Source of the DNA: Lytechinus variegatus
Lineage: Eukaryota > Echinodermata > Echinoidea > Temnopleuroida > Toxopneustidae
Direction: 5' to 3'
Assembly (NCBI RefSeq): GCF_018143015.1
Contig: NC_054755.1
Coordinates: forward strand, 15,532,778-15,596,777
Length of the DNA stretch: 64,000 nucleotides
Below, one piece after another: positions 21,301 through 36,300 of the stretch (positions within the stretch are counted from its first letter, which is position 1; each line of letters starts with the position of its first letter). A program made the translations under genes and the position numbers. The notes beneath the pieces were generated by a model. The model searched no databases and was not told where the DNA came from. It saw only the letters and a program-made list of their open reading frames with translations.

Positions 21301-24300
21301 CTCCTGCTTCCTTCTTCCACACCTCCCTCTCCCACACTCCTCTTTTATTGTTCCTTTCCCCCAACCCCCCATCTTCTTCCCCCCCCCCCTCAACCTCATC
21401 CTCCCTTTCTCTACCCCTCCCTTCACCCCCTCTCTCTCTACTCATTTTCTCTTCCTTTCAACCTTCCTCACCCATCTATCCCCATACATGCACATTCTTC
21501 TTTCCTCCTTCTTGAGCCTATCCCCACCCCTTTCCCTCTTCACCCCCACTTACCCTTTTTCTTCATCTTACTTCCCAGGCCTGCTTCCCCTTCCTCCATG
21601 CTCTGAAATATGAATTATTTTTTTTGGAGATGATATGTCATATTCAGAATGTCAAGTATTATGCAATTTATATGCACCTTAAAAGGAAACAGTTATTTTG
21701 CCCCCCCCCCCCTGGATCTGTTAATGTTAAGAATTTGTTTTTTCCATTTGTTTTGTATATATGCTTGTATTTTGTTTTGTTTTACCGGTATGTTATACAG
21801 GGGCCCCCAAGTACAACAGTATTTGAAAACAGACAGTGCTATCATGTTAAAATAATTCTTAATGAATTGATAAATAGATAGATAAATAAATGTATAAATA
21901 AATTAATAGACAAATAGATGAATAAATTATATAAATAATAAAATAAATAAATAAATAAAAACATGTACATGTGTAGATAGATAGATAGGTAGGTAGATAG
22001 ATAGATAGATATATAGATGATAGATAAGTAAATAAATCCTTCATTTGCCCCTGGATGCCCTCTTTGATTCTCCCTCCATTCCCCCATCCATGCCTCCTCA
22101 ATTGTAAAAAAACCCTGTACTGCAACATAGGGAAAGTTGAAGATAAAACCAATAGTAATTGACATAATTATACTAAGTACTAATGTGAGCAAACTGTGTA
22201 ACAAAATAAAATTTATATTTAGAAAGAAAGTGAAACTCTACAGAACTAGTTCAGTAGTTACTGTACTAGTTCTGTAGACCTACATTTCTCTTGTAACAAC
22301 CATTGTGGTGACTTTCGAAGTTATAATGAATTACATTGTTGGTTTTATAGAATGATAGATTTTGTATGGGAATAACAACAAAAGTCAATGGCTTGCTAAA
22401 CAGTGATCCCCTTACATACACAATACACAATATGACATGGTAAATTAATTAGAACTTAAAAGAACATTCAAATCTACAAGAGGTCAATTACAACAGACTA
22501 CAAGCAACAGACATACACACACAAATGTACATAGAGTACGTTCTTTCCAACTGACTCTGGAGACGGTGTTCAAGCTAAAGAAAAATCCTTGCTTATGATT
22601 GGCACTGAAAAGAATAATGGAAATCACTGAATAATTTGCTCCATGGCCCCCGACCCCCTTTATATTTTGATTTTTCAGGAATTCCAAACTGTTATAGTTG
22701 TCTGTATATTTAGTGAATCATAAAAAGAGATACACTGTACAGTACATCTGGTACCGGTATATCTAAGATAAAAGACTCCATTTCCTTGACTTCTTTCTGT
22801 AGGCACATTGTACGTGGCCATGTGCACGTCAAGTAGATTACGTTTGGTTTTAAAGCCATTGAATTGTTAAGCTTCCTGAAATCTGATCAACAAGGAAATC
22901 TATTCAGTTGTCGTAAAGCAAGTAGTTTAACTTTCTAAATGAATTAATGGGAGTGTTTTATTTTGATCTAAAGATATATTGGTATGAATTTTGTCAAGGA
23001 AATGTAATATGAGCCCTGCATGTTATGAACATGTGTGTAGGTGTATGAATAGGGTTTTTCCTTTTTTATTTGTTTCACAGCATGCATTTAATTGCATTTT
23101 CTTTTGAAGAGTCTTGCATATATATAAAAAAAATTGTTTATGCTTTATAGTATGTTACAAATTATTACTTGAACAGCATTCCTTCATCCTTGTACACAAT
23201 GTTTTGTAATGGAAGATGTTGATGATGATGGAGATGATGGTGGTAGTGTGGTGAAGGAATGTAGTTTTAATTATGGTGAACTGAAGATAGTGATACATTA
23301 CAAGAAAGAGAAGGGGGAAATGAAGTAGAGGAGGAAGAAGAAGAAGGAGGAGGAGGAGGAGGAGGACGAGGAGGAGGAAATGAAGGAGAGGATGAGGAAA
23401 TGAAGAAGGAGAGAAAGAAAGAAAGAATGAAAGAAAGAAAGAAAGAAAGAAAGAAAGAGAGAGGAGGGAGAAGGAGGAGAGTCTAAGCTACATGTATAAA
23501 AAAGAAAAAGGAGGAAAGAAAAAAAATACAATTTGTGTAAATTGCAACTTGTGTATAAGATTTAGATCTAATTCTATGTGGTCATACCATTTTTTTTTCA
23601 CGATGATCATGAAAATCTTTTCAACCTGATCCAAATCTAACCTTGCTGCCACTTGTCCTGAAGAAGAAAAAAAAATCCCATCTGTGACCTGCGTAACCCC
23701 TATCATGCTAATTTGATCGTTTGAATCATGTCAACCCCTTCCTCCGAATAATCCTGGGCTTAGGAAGAACAAAGGTGGCAGCAGTCATCTGAGGGCTGCC
23801 GCTGTGACGACGTGAGTCACGGCTTATTGGAAGGAAATTGCGGCACTGAAGAGTCAATTATGTGCCTACTTGTTAACCAGTCATTGTGGTGCTTTGACGG
23901 GAATGAGGTTTTGCGATTTACCGCTGTGACAGACATTGCTAACCTGAGCAAGGCAGGTGCTCAATGGAAGCACTGATCTGATAGGTGCAAGTTTACCCTG
24001 ACAAAAAGTTTGTTGTAAAAATAGCAGAAAAAACTAATTAGAAATATTGATGAAGGTTTGGCCCATTGGCCCATATTCTGAAGTCGAGTTTAACTTAAAC
24101 TCAGGTTTAAAGTTGTGGTTTAAGTATGGACAGCCAATTGTTACATAGGAAGCCTATCGATTTTGAGGTCAAAAGGTCTAAAGTCAAGGCTTTCATCTAA
24201 CCATTCTTAATTCCTTGTAAATACAACAACTTCAGTTTGACTTAACTTAGGCTGATATAATTTGTTTTGTGTATGATACTAGTATGAATCCCAGTAAGCC

Positions 24301-27300
24301 TAGTGATTTTGAGGTAAAAGGTGAAGTCGCCACCTTTCACTTTCTTGCTTGACCAATAACTAAATTTTCTGTGTTACAGGCGTACTATGTGTTAGCCCTA
24401 GTGACACTCTTGTTAGCACTAGTTAGTAATACTAAAAACATAATAAACCATTTACAATAATTACAATACTCGGTAAAATCAGAGAAACATCAGGTTTTTT
24501 AAAATGTATTTTAATTGTTTTAACTAGCTGGTAGTTGTTACTGGTGCAACTGTCAAACGATTTCCAAATTTGATCACCAGTGACCTATTCAAGTCCCCCG
24601 ATGTAAAACCATGTCTGCAATGTGTCTTGAATTTGAATAACCCAGGATGCTATGCCAGGGAAACTTTGCAACATCTTCATTTGAAAGTTTTAATGAGCTT
24701 TCATCCTGATGAAACTTGGAAAGGTCACTTTGAGAAAATGAGCTAAATTTTCTCCAAACAATGTTGTATCCCGCACTATGTAATATTAAAATGGCAGATT
24801 AAATGAAAAACAAATTAAAATCATGAAAATTAACTTCAGAGTTATATTCATTGTTGTTCAGGAGATATGATTAAAGTGCTAGAGAGCTGATCAGGGTAGC
24901 TATGGTAAAGCAGTTTTTGTTTGCAGTGCTTGTTGTTGTTATTGTTAATTTTTAGACTTTGTCAGTCATTCTGGTGAATCCCACAACTCACAAACTCTTT
25001 TCGAAAAAAAAAAGGTTCTTACAGGGTTCTGCATGTATGATTGTCCCTCATTTGGAAGTTATTAAAGGTTCCCTAAACCTTTTTAGGACATACTGTGTAA
25101 GGTTCTTGAGAATGTACATGTACAATGTAAAGGACCTTGTTGGGACCATTTTTCTAGAGGTCCCAAATACGGAACAAAGAGGCTCCAGTTTGTACCTTTT
25201 TTAGAGTGCAGCATACACTGATTATTAGTGCAGTTTAATCCACATCTGCAGTTTAGGCAGTCTCTGTTTTTATCTTTAAAAATTGTAACCTGTTGTTAAT
25301 AATAGATACATGTATGCTGTATTATATTTGTATTGTTCTGGAGAGTTGAATACTCACCACTGTATCCAAAAAGCAAATAATCAGCCTGTGCCTATACCAA
25401 CAACCCTACATTTACATGTATGTTGACTACAATTTCCTAAATATTAATAACAATAGTCACGTACCTGTATGCTAATTAAGAGCAATCTACATGTATGTGA
25501 TATTGGAGAAAATTATTGACAAAGTAACTTGTCCCTTCAAAAGAAGATGCACTGTTACAACTGTGGGATTATAAAATTACCAAGTGTACGTTGGTTAATT
25601 TGTTTATGATATTTGCACTGTACAAATCACACACGTATGTCATAAGATGCAAGGAAGAGCTTTTAATATATTTTGGTATACGTTCAAGAAAAGATCCTTT
25701 TTTATGTAAAATGCCGATTTAAATCCAATGTTCATTTAATTCAAATGTTCAGAGAGATTTATTAAACCTGATAGAGAAATTTTATCTTATTAGTATATCT
25801 TAGATTAAATAGTTTGTCTACTGCATGTTTATAAACTTGTTTTGTAACTCCACATACATGTACACTGTGCCTCAAAAGAAATTGTTAAAATGAGAAAGGA
25901 ATATGAAGAATAAAGTACTCTGAATGAGGAAAAGAAAAAAATGACAAAATTTATGCACTATTTTTACCCCCAAGTATCAAAAATATTATTCATCATCAAA
26001 CCTTTAAGATAGAATCATAATTAACAATATTTATAAAGCGCTTTAATAATACGCATTGTTTCTAATCAATCCTCATTTTTAATTCTTCATTTTCCTGACA
26101 TTACACATTATATATTTCTTGTTGTTTTGCAGTATTTTCTCTTCTGCTATTCTCTTTAATAGTACAAAGTGAGTTGAGCAATCTGCATGGAGGTTTTAAA
26201 AAATCTATTACACTGTATTTTCATTATTATTCCAATTTCCAAAGCACTAGATTGACTACATTATGCCTTACCATACATATATGTATATTATAGCAGGTCA
26301 AAATATGTGGTCTAATATTTGTTTTTATCCATTCTATTATTTTTAAAACACAGTTTTTCAATAATTTCTAAATACATTTATGACATTCTACAATTCGCAT
26401 AAAAAATAATCAGCATGTTTGTTATGCTCAGAAAACAAATGAATGTATGTGAATGGATAAGAAAAAATAAATTCAAATCAAATTATTTCATATCATCAAT
26501 AAGACTTGTGATAGCCAATCTGTTAAAGAATTAAACTAAGATCTTTATACCTACATGTACAGGTATTAATGATTTGAGTATGATGCTTGATCCACCTTCA
26601 TTTGTGCGCCTTGAGCATCTTTAACGAAATGGATTTGGTACCTTATTTATAATTGCATGTACATGTATATAAATATTGATATTTTCAGAGATTACGTGCC
26701 GTATCTTTGTAAATTCACACTATACTCAGAAAAATAGAACATAATTTGGCTGGGCTTTCAGTGTACTTGTGATGAAGGTTGATTTTTACATTTGAACTTC
26801 CTCTCAGAACAAGGTTAGTTTCCTTTCTATAAAATATCAAATCAAATAAAATCAAATTAAATCAATAGTCTTATGTCCCATTTTTTTTTTTTTTCAGAGA
26901 ATAAAGTATTTTTATAAATTCACACTACTCAGATAAAAGGGAACATTTGGATGTTTTTATGTGTACTTGTGATGAGGGTTGGATTTTTACGCTTGAAACT
27001 TCCAATAGAATGAGGTCATTTTCATTTCTGAAAAATATAAAATGAAAATCAAATCAATAACTCTATCTTAATATCAAATTTTCAGATAATAGAGTACATT
27101 TGTCTCTTTTAGTAAATTCACATTACTCAGAAAAATAAAATTTTTGAATGGTCTTTTTGTGTACTTGTGATGTATGTAGGTTGGATTTACATTTGAACTT
27201 CCTCTTTAGAATGAGGTCAGTTTCACTTTGCCTCCCAGTGACATGAATGAAAAGTGGAGTCGAATGAAGTCTTGCCTAAAAATGATTTGTGGTCACACGT

Positions 27301-30300
27301 TAATAGCTGGTTTGGCTGACAATCAGATGTTTTCTTGATTCATTATTTTTACAGAGGAAGTAAGCACTAAAGTCAAGCTGTTGTTTTTTTTTAGCTGTAA
27401 AATATAAATATAATGGTGGTTTGAGGAAAATTTGCCAAAGAATGACATAGATACATATAAAGGTCAGAATCAACCCAGCAAAAAAACTTGATTTGATTAT
27501 TTAAAAAAGGAAATTCAAACGAGCATAATGCTGAAAATTTCATCAATTTATGAAAAAATGAGAGTTGTGGCACTTTCAAATTTTGCTCATTTTCAAAGAA
27601 ATAGCTACTACATGTATATGGTAGCAGTGCATTGTACGAAATGACATCTGAAAACAGAAATAGCCCCGAAATTAATTCATCGTGGACTTGGCTCTCACTG
27701 CGCAGCGCCAGATTGACTTGGCTCTATCTCTTGATTTGTTGAATGCCGAACAGGGTAGCAGCAACTCCCATCTTTTAACATCTTTTCAGTCTGACATGGC
27801 CGGGGTTTGAACTCCCGAACTCTCGTTTGTGAGACAGATGCTCTACCAATTAAGCCAACACACCGGTTCTAATCCTTTCTATCTAATCTTATCTCATCTC
27901 AACCCATCACATCCCATCCCGTCCTGTCAAGTCCCATCCCCTTCCCCCCTCACCATCCCCATTCCCTTTCCCTCCTCCCCCTCCCCATCCCATCCCCCTC
28001 CCCATCCCCTTCCCCCCCCCCTCACCATCCCCTCCCCATCCCCATTCCCTTTCCCCACCTCCCCATCCCCTCCCCCCTCCCCCTCCCCTCCCCATCCCAT
28101 CCCCACCTCCCCATCCCCTTCCCCCCCTCACCATCCCCTCCCCCCTCCCCATCCCCTTCCCCCCCTCACCATTCCATCCCCTTCCCCCCCTCACCATCCC
28201 CTCCCCATTCCCTTTCCCCCCTCCCCATCCCATCCCCCCCCCTCCCCATCCCCTTCCCCCTCACCATCCCCTCCCCATCCCCATTCCCTTCCCCCCTCCC
28301 CATCCCCATCCCATCCCCCATCCCCTTCCCCATTCCCTTCCCCCCCTCCCCATCCCATCCCCCCTCACCATCCCATCCCCATTCCCTTCCCCCCCCCCCC
28401 TCCCCATCCCCTCTCCCCTCCCATCTCAATGGGTTTATATCCAATTGGTCTAATGCCAATTCTTTCAATTCCCAACTCGTCTGGCTATTATTTGGTCTAC
28501 CATCAGTTCATCCACTATCCACATGGTCTAATTGCCATTTCATCCACTCAACCCATTGGTCCAATAGCCATTTAGTCCATATACTATACTGTCTAATTGG
28601 AAAAGTTTTAATTGGGCGAATTGAATGAAAAGAATATGGAAATTAGACCAACTGGTTTTAAGACAAAATGGTCATACTTGTAGATGAACTGGTGATTAGA
28701 CGAAGTGATTATTGTACCAAAGGGTTATAGGACCAAATGGTTGTTAGACGAATCTTAATGGATGGAATGGCATTATCAGATAGACCATGTTGTGAGTGGA
28801 TAAGTTGGCAATAGATGATTGGCTGTTTATCTCTCAATATAGTCATTGTCTTCTAGCCCTGCACAAAATCTCACACATTTTCTGCTCCTTGAACTTTGTG
28901 TCTCATAAATTTTTCTTTCTTTTCATTTTATTGCAGAGCTACGTGCGAACGATGGGCGGAGGGCGTGGCTCTGATACTGGAGGACAGCTTATGCGGTACG
29001 CTCGATGCAAGAAACGCAGACGGTCGTACGGCGCTTCACGAAGCTGCCGCTTTAGGAGAGGAAAACATTATATTCAGATTACTAGAGAAGGGAGCAAATA
29101 TCAACAGTAAAGACAGCAATGGGGTCACTCCACTCTATGTAAGCTCTTAAAATATATTTTAATGGCCAGAGTGTATCAATAAAAATGATATTTTTTGGAA
29201 AAGCTGTAAAAATCATGTTTAAACAATCTTCAAAACTTGTTGATTTGCTCTCAAGTGTGCTTTATCAAATGACTTTAAACATTTATGAATAGACATAGGG
29301 TATTCTGAGAGAAATATAAAATTCTGCTTTCAACTTATTAGAGAAAATCTAACCAATAGTTGGATAGCATGTTGTTATATAATGCAAAGTTTGATATACA
29401 ATGCATTATTATAATGCAATATTATACAACGATGTGTCATGTTATTGGTAAGAGTTATTTTTGTCTGATACATGCAGTATGCCAAGGTTATTACTCATCC
29501 TCTTTTGTGGCCATCATGAATCGTTCTGAAAGTGCAAAGAAAAAAAAGAAAGGCAGGGATGGAGAGAGAGAGAGAGAGATTAAAAGAGAAATAGAAGGGT
29601 GAGAGAAATCCCAGTTCTTATCTACATGTATATTGTGCATCTCTAAACTACAGGTAGTTTAGAGGAAACCAGTTTGGGTGTCCGAAGGGTTCTTGGAAGT
29701 GATCTTAGACACCGTCTTCATTACAATCCCCAAAACTAGTAGTGGAAACCAGTTATGGAAACCAATTTGGAAGATCACTTTGATAGCGTTCCCATTTGAT
29801 CACCCGAAAGTGGTTTTCTAAGCTACTTCACGGCCGCTTCACGGAAAGCGAGCTTGTTGCTTTAGGTAGTACGCTCTCAGTTTCACATAAAATTTGAAAC
29901 TGCACTATTGGCATTCTACACACAACATGCGTGTACATCGCTTCCTGAAGGTGGTTGTGTCCTCACTTACGCTTAAACTAGTTTAACGAGGCAAAGTGAA
30001 CTTTAAAGCTGAACTTTAAAGCTACATTGCCAGGTGGGTGATGGAGCTGGCCTGGTTTGGAAAATTGCTTCCAAGTCTGCTTCGACCTTTATTACACATT
30101 AAACTAGTTTGAGGATGGTTATGAAAATGTGGTTTTAAGTGGTTGGTCTTCCAAACCAATTTGGAAAACCACCTTGCAATTTTCAAGACCGCTTTGCCCC
30201 ATCAAACTGGTTTAAGTGTGGGTACGGACCAACCATTCTTAAGGGAGTGATTTTTGAATGGAAGTATGAAAGCATACATTACACAGTGGTTCAAATTTCA

Positions 30301-33300
30301 TGCGGGACATGTGATTCTGCCAAGAATGTTACCCATAGCAACAAGACCACTTTACGGTAAGTAGTTGTGGAACCCATTTGTAGAGATGGTGATGAGAACA
30401 CTAGCGAAACCATCTTCTAAACTGGTTTCTTAGACTGGTTTAATGGAAACCAGTTGAAGAAAATAGGTAATAATAATAATCATATAACAATACCTGGATT
30501 TGTTACACATTTTTTTCTTGAGGAGACTAAGCGCTGCTATTATTTCCCCCATCTTATTTGTGCTGCCATATCGAAGCATTCAAGGAATTTCTTAACTGTG
30601 TACCCATATTCACCTCACCTGGGTTGAGTGCAGCACAGTGCGGGTGAATATCTTGCTGAAGGAAAACATGCCATGTCTGGGAATGGGAATCGAAGCCACA
30701 TCCCTCAGATTGAAAGATGGGAGTGTAAACATTTTTAACTAGACCATGACGCCCCCCATATGATAAGAACAATGTCAGAGAGATACGTTGTACATGTAGG
30801 AAAGGAGGATTCAGGGGAGTTTCCCTTTGCTTGGACGCCATTGTGAATGCAGAGTGAGAGAAAGAAAGAGATACAGATATACACTGTTCTCATTATGCTT
30901 TCTAAAACTAGTTTACTGGAAACCTGTTCAGGAAACCAGTTTGGTAGATCGCTCTATTCCCATTTGATGACACGAAAGTGTTTTTCAAAATTACTTCACT
31001 TAAAGCGATCTTGTTGCTATGGAAATGCTCTCAGTGGGGTGACACGTTTCGCGCAAAATTCAAAACCGTAGCGTAGGCATTCTACACCTGTCGTGTGGAG
31101 TAGCGCGCTCCAAATGTGCGGAGATTGCTTCCTGCAGAACAGTTGTGTCCTCACTTACGCTAATACCAGTTTAACATGGCAAAGCGATCTTGAAACTACA
31201 TTGCGAGGTGGTTTTATGAACTGGTTCGGAAGATCGCTTCGAAGATTGCTTCGACCGTTCTCATTACACATTTAACTAGTTCCCACTGATCTAGTTTCCA
31301 GCACTAGTTTTAGGAAGGTAGTGAGAACAGTGTCATAATACATGTACATGTATGCAGAAGTAGAGAGAGAGAGGGAGAAATGGAGAGTGAGATAGAGACA
31401 CAGAGAGAAACAAACAAAAAAGAATAATACAACTAATTATGTTCTTCTAGATGCTGACAGATGTTTCTGTATGTGGAATCATGAGGATCATTTTCATAAG
31501 CTTTTTAAATTAGAAGCAATTGTGACTGGATTATGAGATGTACATGATTGTCTTGACTACAGGCTATTGTCTTAAAAATCCACGCTGGCTAGTAGCAGGG
31601 TGTTTTTCAAAGAGAGGGACTTGAAATTTCACTTCAGTTTTCAGTTTGGCCCGATGTCGCCTGTACTTTAATGTACTTGCTAGGATGGTTTTTAATAGTT
31701 CTCATACTTGACATTCGCTTCTATCTTACACTCAGGGCTCTGGGAACAATTTTTTTTACAGGGGGTGCTGGTTTGAATTTAGAAAGCAAAAACAACAAAA
31801 AGTGTTTAATAGATAAATTCCAGTTTCGGTTACGATCTCAAAATGACTTTTTACAAAATCTAATATAATGACCACCCAAGTGTCTGTATGTATTAAAAAA
31901 AATATGTGCCAAAGGATTCTTGAAGAAATTGTGTAATTGCTGAGAAAAAAGCAAAATAAGCGCGGATTCGGTCACTTCCGTCGGGTCTTTATTCCAGCAA
32001 TAATAATACACTGTCCCACGTGTGCCTATCTGTGTTGGTGATCTTCAGTGTGAACGTTTTTCAGCGTAGATTTCAAGATTTCACAAAGTTCAGTTTATGT
32101 AACTGTACCAGATCTAGATCCTCGATGATATTCTGACAATTAAGCCTGGTTCTACAGACTTTCTCATGAAATCAGTGTTTACTGCAACTACAGGCATTTC
32201 TCTTTAATAGCTATTAAAGAAAGGTGATTTTGTTCCAGGCCAAAAATGCAGGTCCTTTTGGTAATATTTCTGTCATTTGGGCATACCTACCAGATTTCAA
32301 GGGGGTGCTGCCTATCGCCCCACCTTCTTCTGGTCAATGAATTGGATTGCCCTTCAAATTTGAGAGAGATACAAAAAAAAACACGCACAAAAAAACCCAT
32401 CAAAAATGAAGGAAACAAAAGGGGTATTGCGTCCTATGGTGCCCCTAATGATTTGGATTGGAAATAAAATGTAAATGCTACCCCATTGTGAGCTTGTTTG
32501 AAAATAACCATAACTTTGTACATGTGTTAATGTTTTTCTGATACATACATGTAGGCTACCTTGAGAACAAATTTACATGGGGCTCAGAGCTTTTTCACCC
32601 CCAAAATGGCCAAAAGAGCCATGGAAAGCAAAATAGAAGCCCTGAAAAATCCCCATTCATTGCAATGTTAAAGGTCAAGTCCACCTCAGAAAAATGTTGA
32701 TTTGAATCAATAGAGAAAGGTCAAACGAGCAAAACGCTGAAAATTTCATCAAAATCGGATGTAAAATAAGAAAGTTATGGCATTTTGAAGTTACGCTTAT
32801 TTTTCACAAATCAGTGATATGCCCAACTCAGTGACATACAAATGAGTCAGTCAATGATGTCCATCACTCACTATTTCTTTTGTTTTTTTATTGTTTGAAT
32901 TATTTCATTTTTTTACATATTTGACAACAAGGACCAACTTGACTGAACCATATAATATAAAACAATGCTCATTCCACATGCATGTTCAGGGAGGAATTAA
33001 TAATTGTTTAGCTTGACCATGAGAATTAAATGAGAATATCTCATATTTCATATAATGAAATGCAAAAGAAATAGTGAGTGAATGATGTCTTCAGTCTCCT
33101 CATTTGCATACCGACCTGGATGTGCATAAAACTGTTTTGTGAAATTAAGCAAAACTTTAAAATGTCATAACTTTATTATTTTTATATACAACCGATTTTG
33201 ATGAAATTTTCAGTGTTATGCTTGTTGGATTTTTCTCTTTTTATTCAAATCAACCCTTTGTTGGGGGTGGACTTGTCCTTTAAAAGTAATATCCAAGATG

Positions 33301-36300
33301 CAGAATAATAGGCAGTAAATTGTGAACAGTAGCCCCTAAAATATAGAATTAGTTTTTTGCCTTAGGCCAACAGTTACATGTAGGCTGAAGAGGAAGTTTG
33401 GCAGAATGTTCACTGTACAATACAGGCCTACTTAATTCCACTTCCAAGAGAAGTAAAGAACAAAAATAAAACTTCCTATTTCGACACGTGCCTCTTTCCG
33501 GTTTGACTTCTTATAAAGGCAAGAAGGAATCAGCGACAAGGAAAATTGAAACTTGAGGAAAATAAATGACCACAGTTCTTCCTGTTATGTATGTGAGCTG
33601 ATCGATGCATTTGGTTGTTTGATAAAACTTAACAAATAAGATTGAGCAGATCAGGAGATAAAATATTTAGAGAGATACACTCAAAGGTTAAGTGCAGGGA
33701 GATTGAATGAAACTGTTGTCCTCTTTTGCTTTAGATACAAGTACATGCGTCGCCAGTATTGAACTCATGGGCCTACATGTACATGTACATGTACATCCTG
33801 TTTAACATGGTGTAACTCCGTAACAAAATTATGGGAAGCCAAACATTTCAAAATTTAATAATACTATGTTTCCACTGGCGGATCCAGGGGGGGTGGCCTC
33901 GGGCTGGCTTTGAGAGCCGCAATTAAACTTTGTAATGTAAAAATGCCATTTAAACCACCCCCCCCCCCTTTGAAAGTGAAGACCTTTTGTTTTTGTCAAA
34001 ATTTTCCTCTGGATTTTAGAAAATCTTGGGTCCGCACAGGCGGCATGTTTCCTTTACATGTGGGTGCATGGTATCAAATGGACTGACAAAATGTACTTGT
34101 GTCTGTCACAGTTGGCCACAACTTCAAGCCAGAGTTAGATTCAATGAGCCATGGGGGACAATTACTTCTAGAAGTGATTTTATTTTTTATTCAAGAATAT
34201 AAATTAAGATGTACAAAAAGCTTTATCCAGAGGTGTATCTGGAAAGTTATCTATCAGGAAAATTACATGTAGTTTAAACAGGGACCTATTACTCTTGTTT
34301 AAGATGCAATGTATATAAATTATGCAGCGATTTTATTACATTTTTGTTTCGCCTGCATAGCAGAGCGAGACTATAGGCGCTGCTTTTCTGGTGGCGGCGG
34401 TGGCGTCGTCAACATTGAAATCCTAACCAAGGTTAAATTTTTGAAATGTCATCATAACTTAGAAAGTATATGAACCTAGTTAATGAAACTTCGACATAAG
34501 AGTGATTAAGTATTACTGGACACTCTGCTTGAGGTTCAGGTCACATGACCAGGGTCAAAGGTCATCTAGGGTTAATGAACTTAGACCATGTTGATGGAAT
34601 CAATTTTATCAAAATCTTAAACTAGGTTAAGTTTTTGAAATATTGTCATAACTTCAAAGTTATATTGACCTAGTTAATAAAAATTAGAAATAATTGCAAT
34701 AGTGCATCGCTGAAGATCCTGCCTGAGTTTCAGGTCACGTTATTATTATGGTCAAAGGTCACTTTGGGTCAATGAACTTAGGCCATTTTGGGGTTATTTG
34801 AGGAATTGTCATCATAACTTTTATCTAGTTCTTGAAACGTGGACATAAGAGCAACCATGTATCCCTGAATATCATATGCGAGTTTCAGGTCACATGACCA
34901 AGGTCAAAAGTCACTTAGGGTCAATGAACTTTCGCCATGTTGGGGGTATTTGAAGAATTGTCATCATAACTTTGAAATTTCATAGATCTAGTTCATGAAA
35001 CTTGGACAGAAGAGCAATCAAGTATCCTTGAACATCTTGTGTGAGTTTTAAGTCACTTTAGGTCAAAGGTCATTTAAGGTCAACAAATTGTTAATTTTTG
35101 GGGTATTTGTGGAACTATCATCATAACTTTAAAAGTTTATGGATCTAGTTCATAAAACTTGGACATAAGAGCAGCAATGTATTCCTGAATACCCTGTGCA
35201 CTTTTCAGGAACATGGCCAAGATCAAAGGTCATTTAAAGGTCAATTAACTCTGGCCGTGTTTGGAGTATGTTTTGAATTGGCATCATAGCTCAGAAAGTT
35301 TATGGATCTAGCTCATGAAACATTGACATAAGGGTAATCAAGTACATGTATGAATGATTGTTTTCAGCATGTCTTAAGTCACATGGTCAAAGGTCATTTT
35401 GGGTTGAAGGACATATGAATTTGTTATCATATGAGTGTTTTCTTCTGTCAATAATTATTTATTAGCTGTTTTCAAAGGCAGCACTGCTGCTATATCGAAT
35501 TGCATGATGCAGGCGAGACTGCCAGAGGCGTTCCACTTGTTGTTGTTAAATTATTTCAGGCTTGATTCTCTCCCACAGGGTGCAGTACAGAAATGAGGGA
35601 TATGGCTTGGGGCATGGATGGGTGAGATAGATAGATGGATAGATGAATTGATGGATGGATGGATGGATGAATGGGTGGGTGGGTGGATGGATGGATGAAT
35701 GGATTGATGGATGGATGGATGGGTGGATGGATCATGGATGAATAAAGGAATGAATAGATGGATAGATAATTCAATCAGTTGATAAATCAATCATTCAAAC
35801 TTTCAGTCTGGAAAAAAAGTATATAAAAAAGCTACAATAAAAGGATTATTTAAGGCTTTTAAATAAGAATTTCCTTGTTAAAAATCTCATGACATTTCAT
35901 GAAGAAAATAGAGATAGATTGAATAGGAATAAATGTGAATTCAATTTCTTCTTGATTTATACAGACAGCCTGCAGTAGCAACCAGCCAAAGGCTTGTCAA
36001 TTCCTGATGATAAAGGGGGCTGACCCCACCCTCAGGCACCCGAGGACGGGATGGGTTCCCCTCCACGAGGCGGCGATGAAAGGTCATGCAGGCTGCGTCA
36101 AGGAACTTATCATGAATGGCGCCCCCTGTCATCCACGCAGTGCAGATAACGACACTCCTCTTGACTTGGCGAGGAGATACGAGCACCAACATGTCGTTAT
36201 GTACCTCAGTAAGAAAACTCTCCTACATGAGAAAACTTTGTAATGTTGTGTAAACTGAATCAGAGTTCACATTACCCTGTAAATGTAAATACAATAGTTT

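Larger units (their letters stand above)
15310..28936 (+). other. Kinase intron 1 (13.6 kb)
   Basis: Starts gtaaga and ends ttttattgcag. No missed coding exon was found: exon 1 and exon 2 join directly inside ankyrin repeat 1. It holds microsatellites, foldback elements, a 7SL-like repeat, a three-copy tandem repeat and a G-run tract, listed separately. Stretches not listed (18240-19260, 22040-23220, 23700-24060, 24270-24990 and 25210-26680) show only AT-rich sequence. Confidence 0.8.
29139..35964 (+). other. Kinase intron 2 (6.8 kb)
   Basis: No coding exon was seen, since exon 2 and exon 3 join inside ankyrin repeat 3. It contains GA-rich microsatellites (29552-29600, 31355-31410), three foldback copies, a SINE and a long tandem-repeat element, listed separately. 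31340-32670 and 33290-34345 show otherwise unremarkable AT-rich sequence, with TGTACA repeats at 33774-33797. Confidence 0.75.

Noticed and set aside
27795-27866. Functional tRNA-Val (CAC) gene on the minus strand
   Set aside because: The A and B boxes are good but the acceptor stem does not pair and a T-stem mismatch is present; a SINE head is more likely.
27829-28575. A 248-codon proline/serine-rich frame
   Set aside because: Translation of the CCCCATCCC minisatellite; overlaps a tRNA-like SINE head and has no gene signals.
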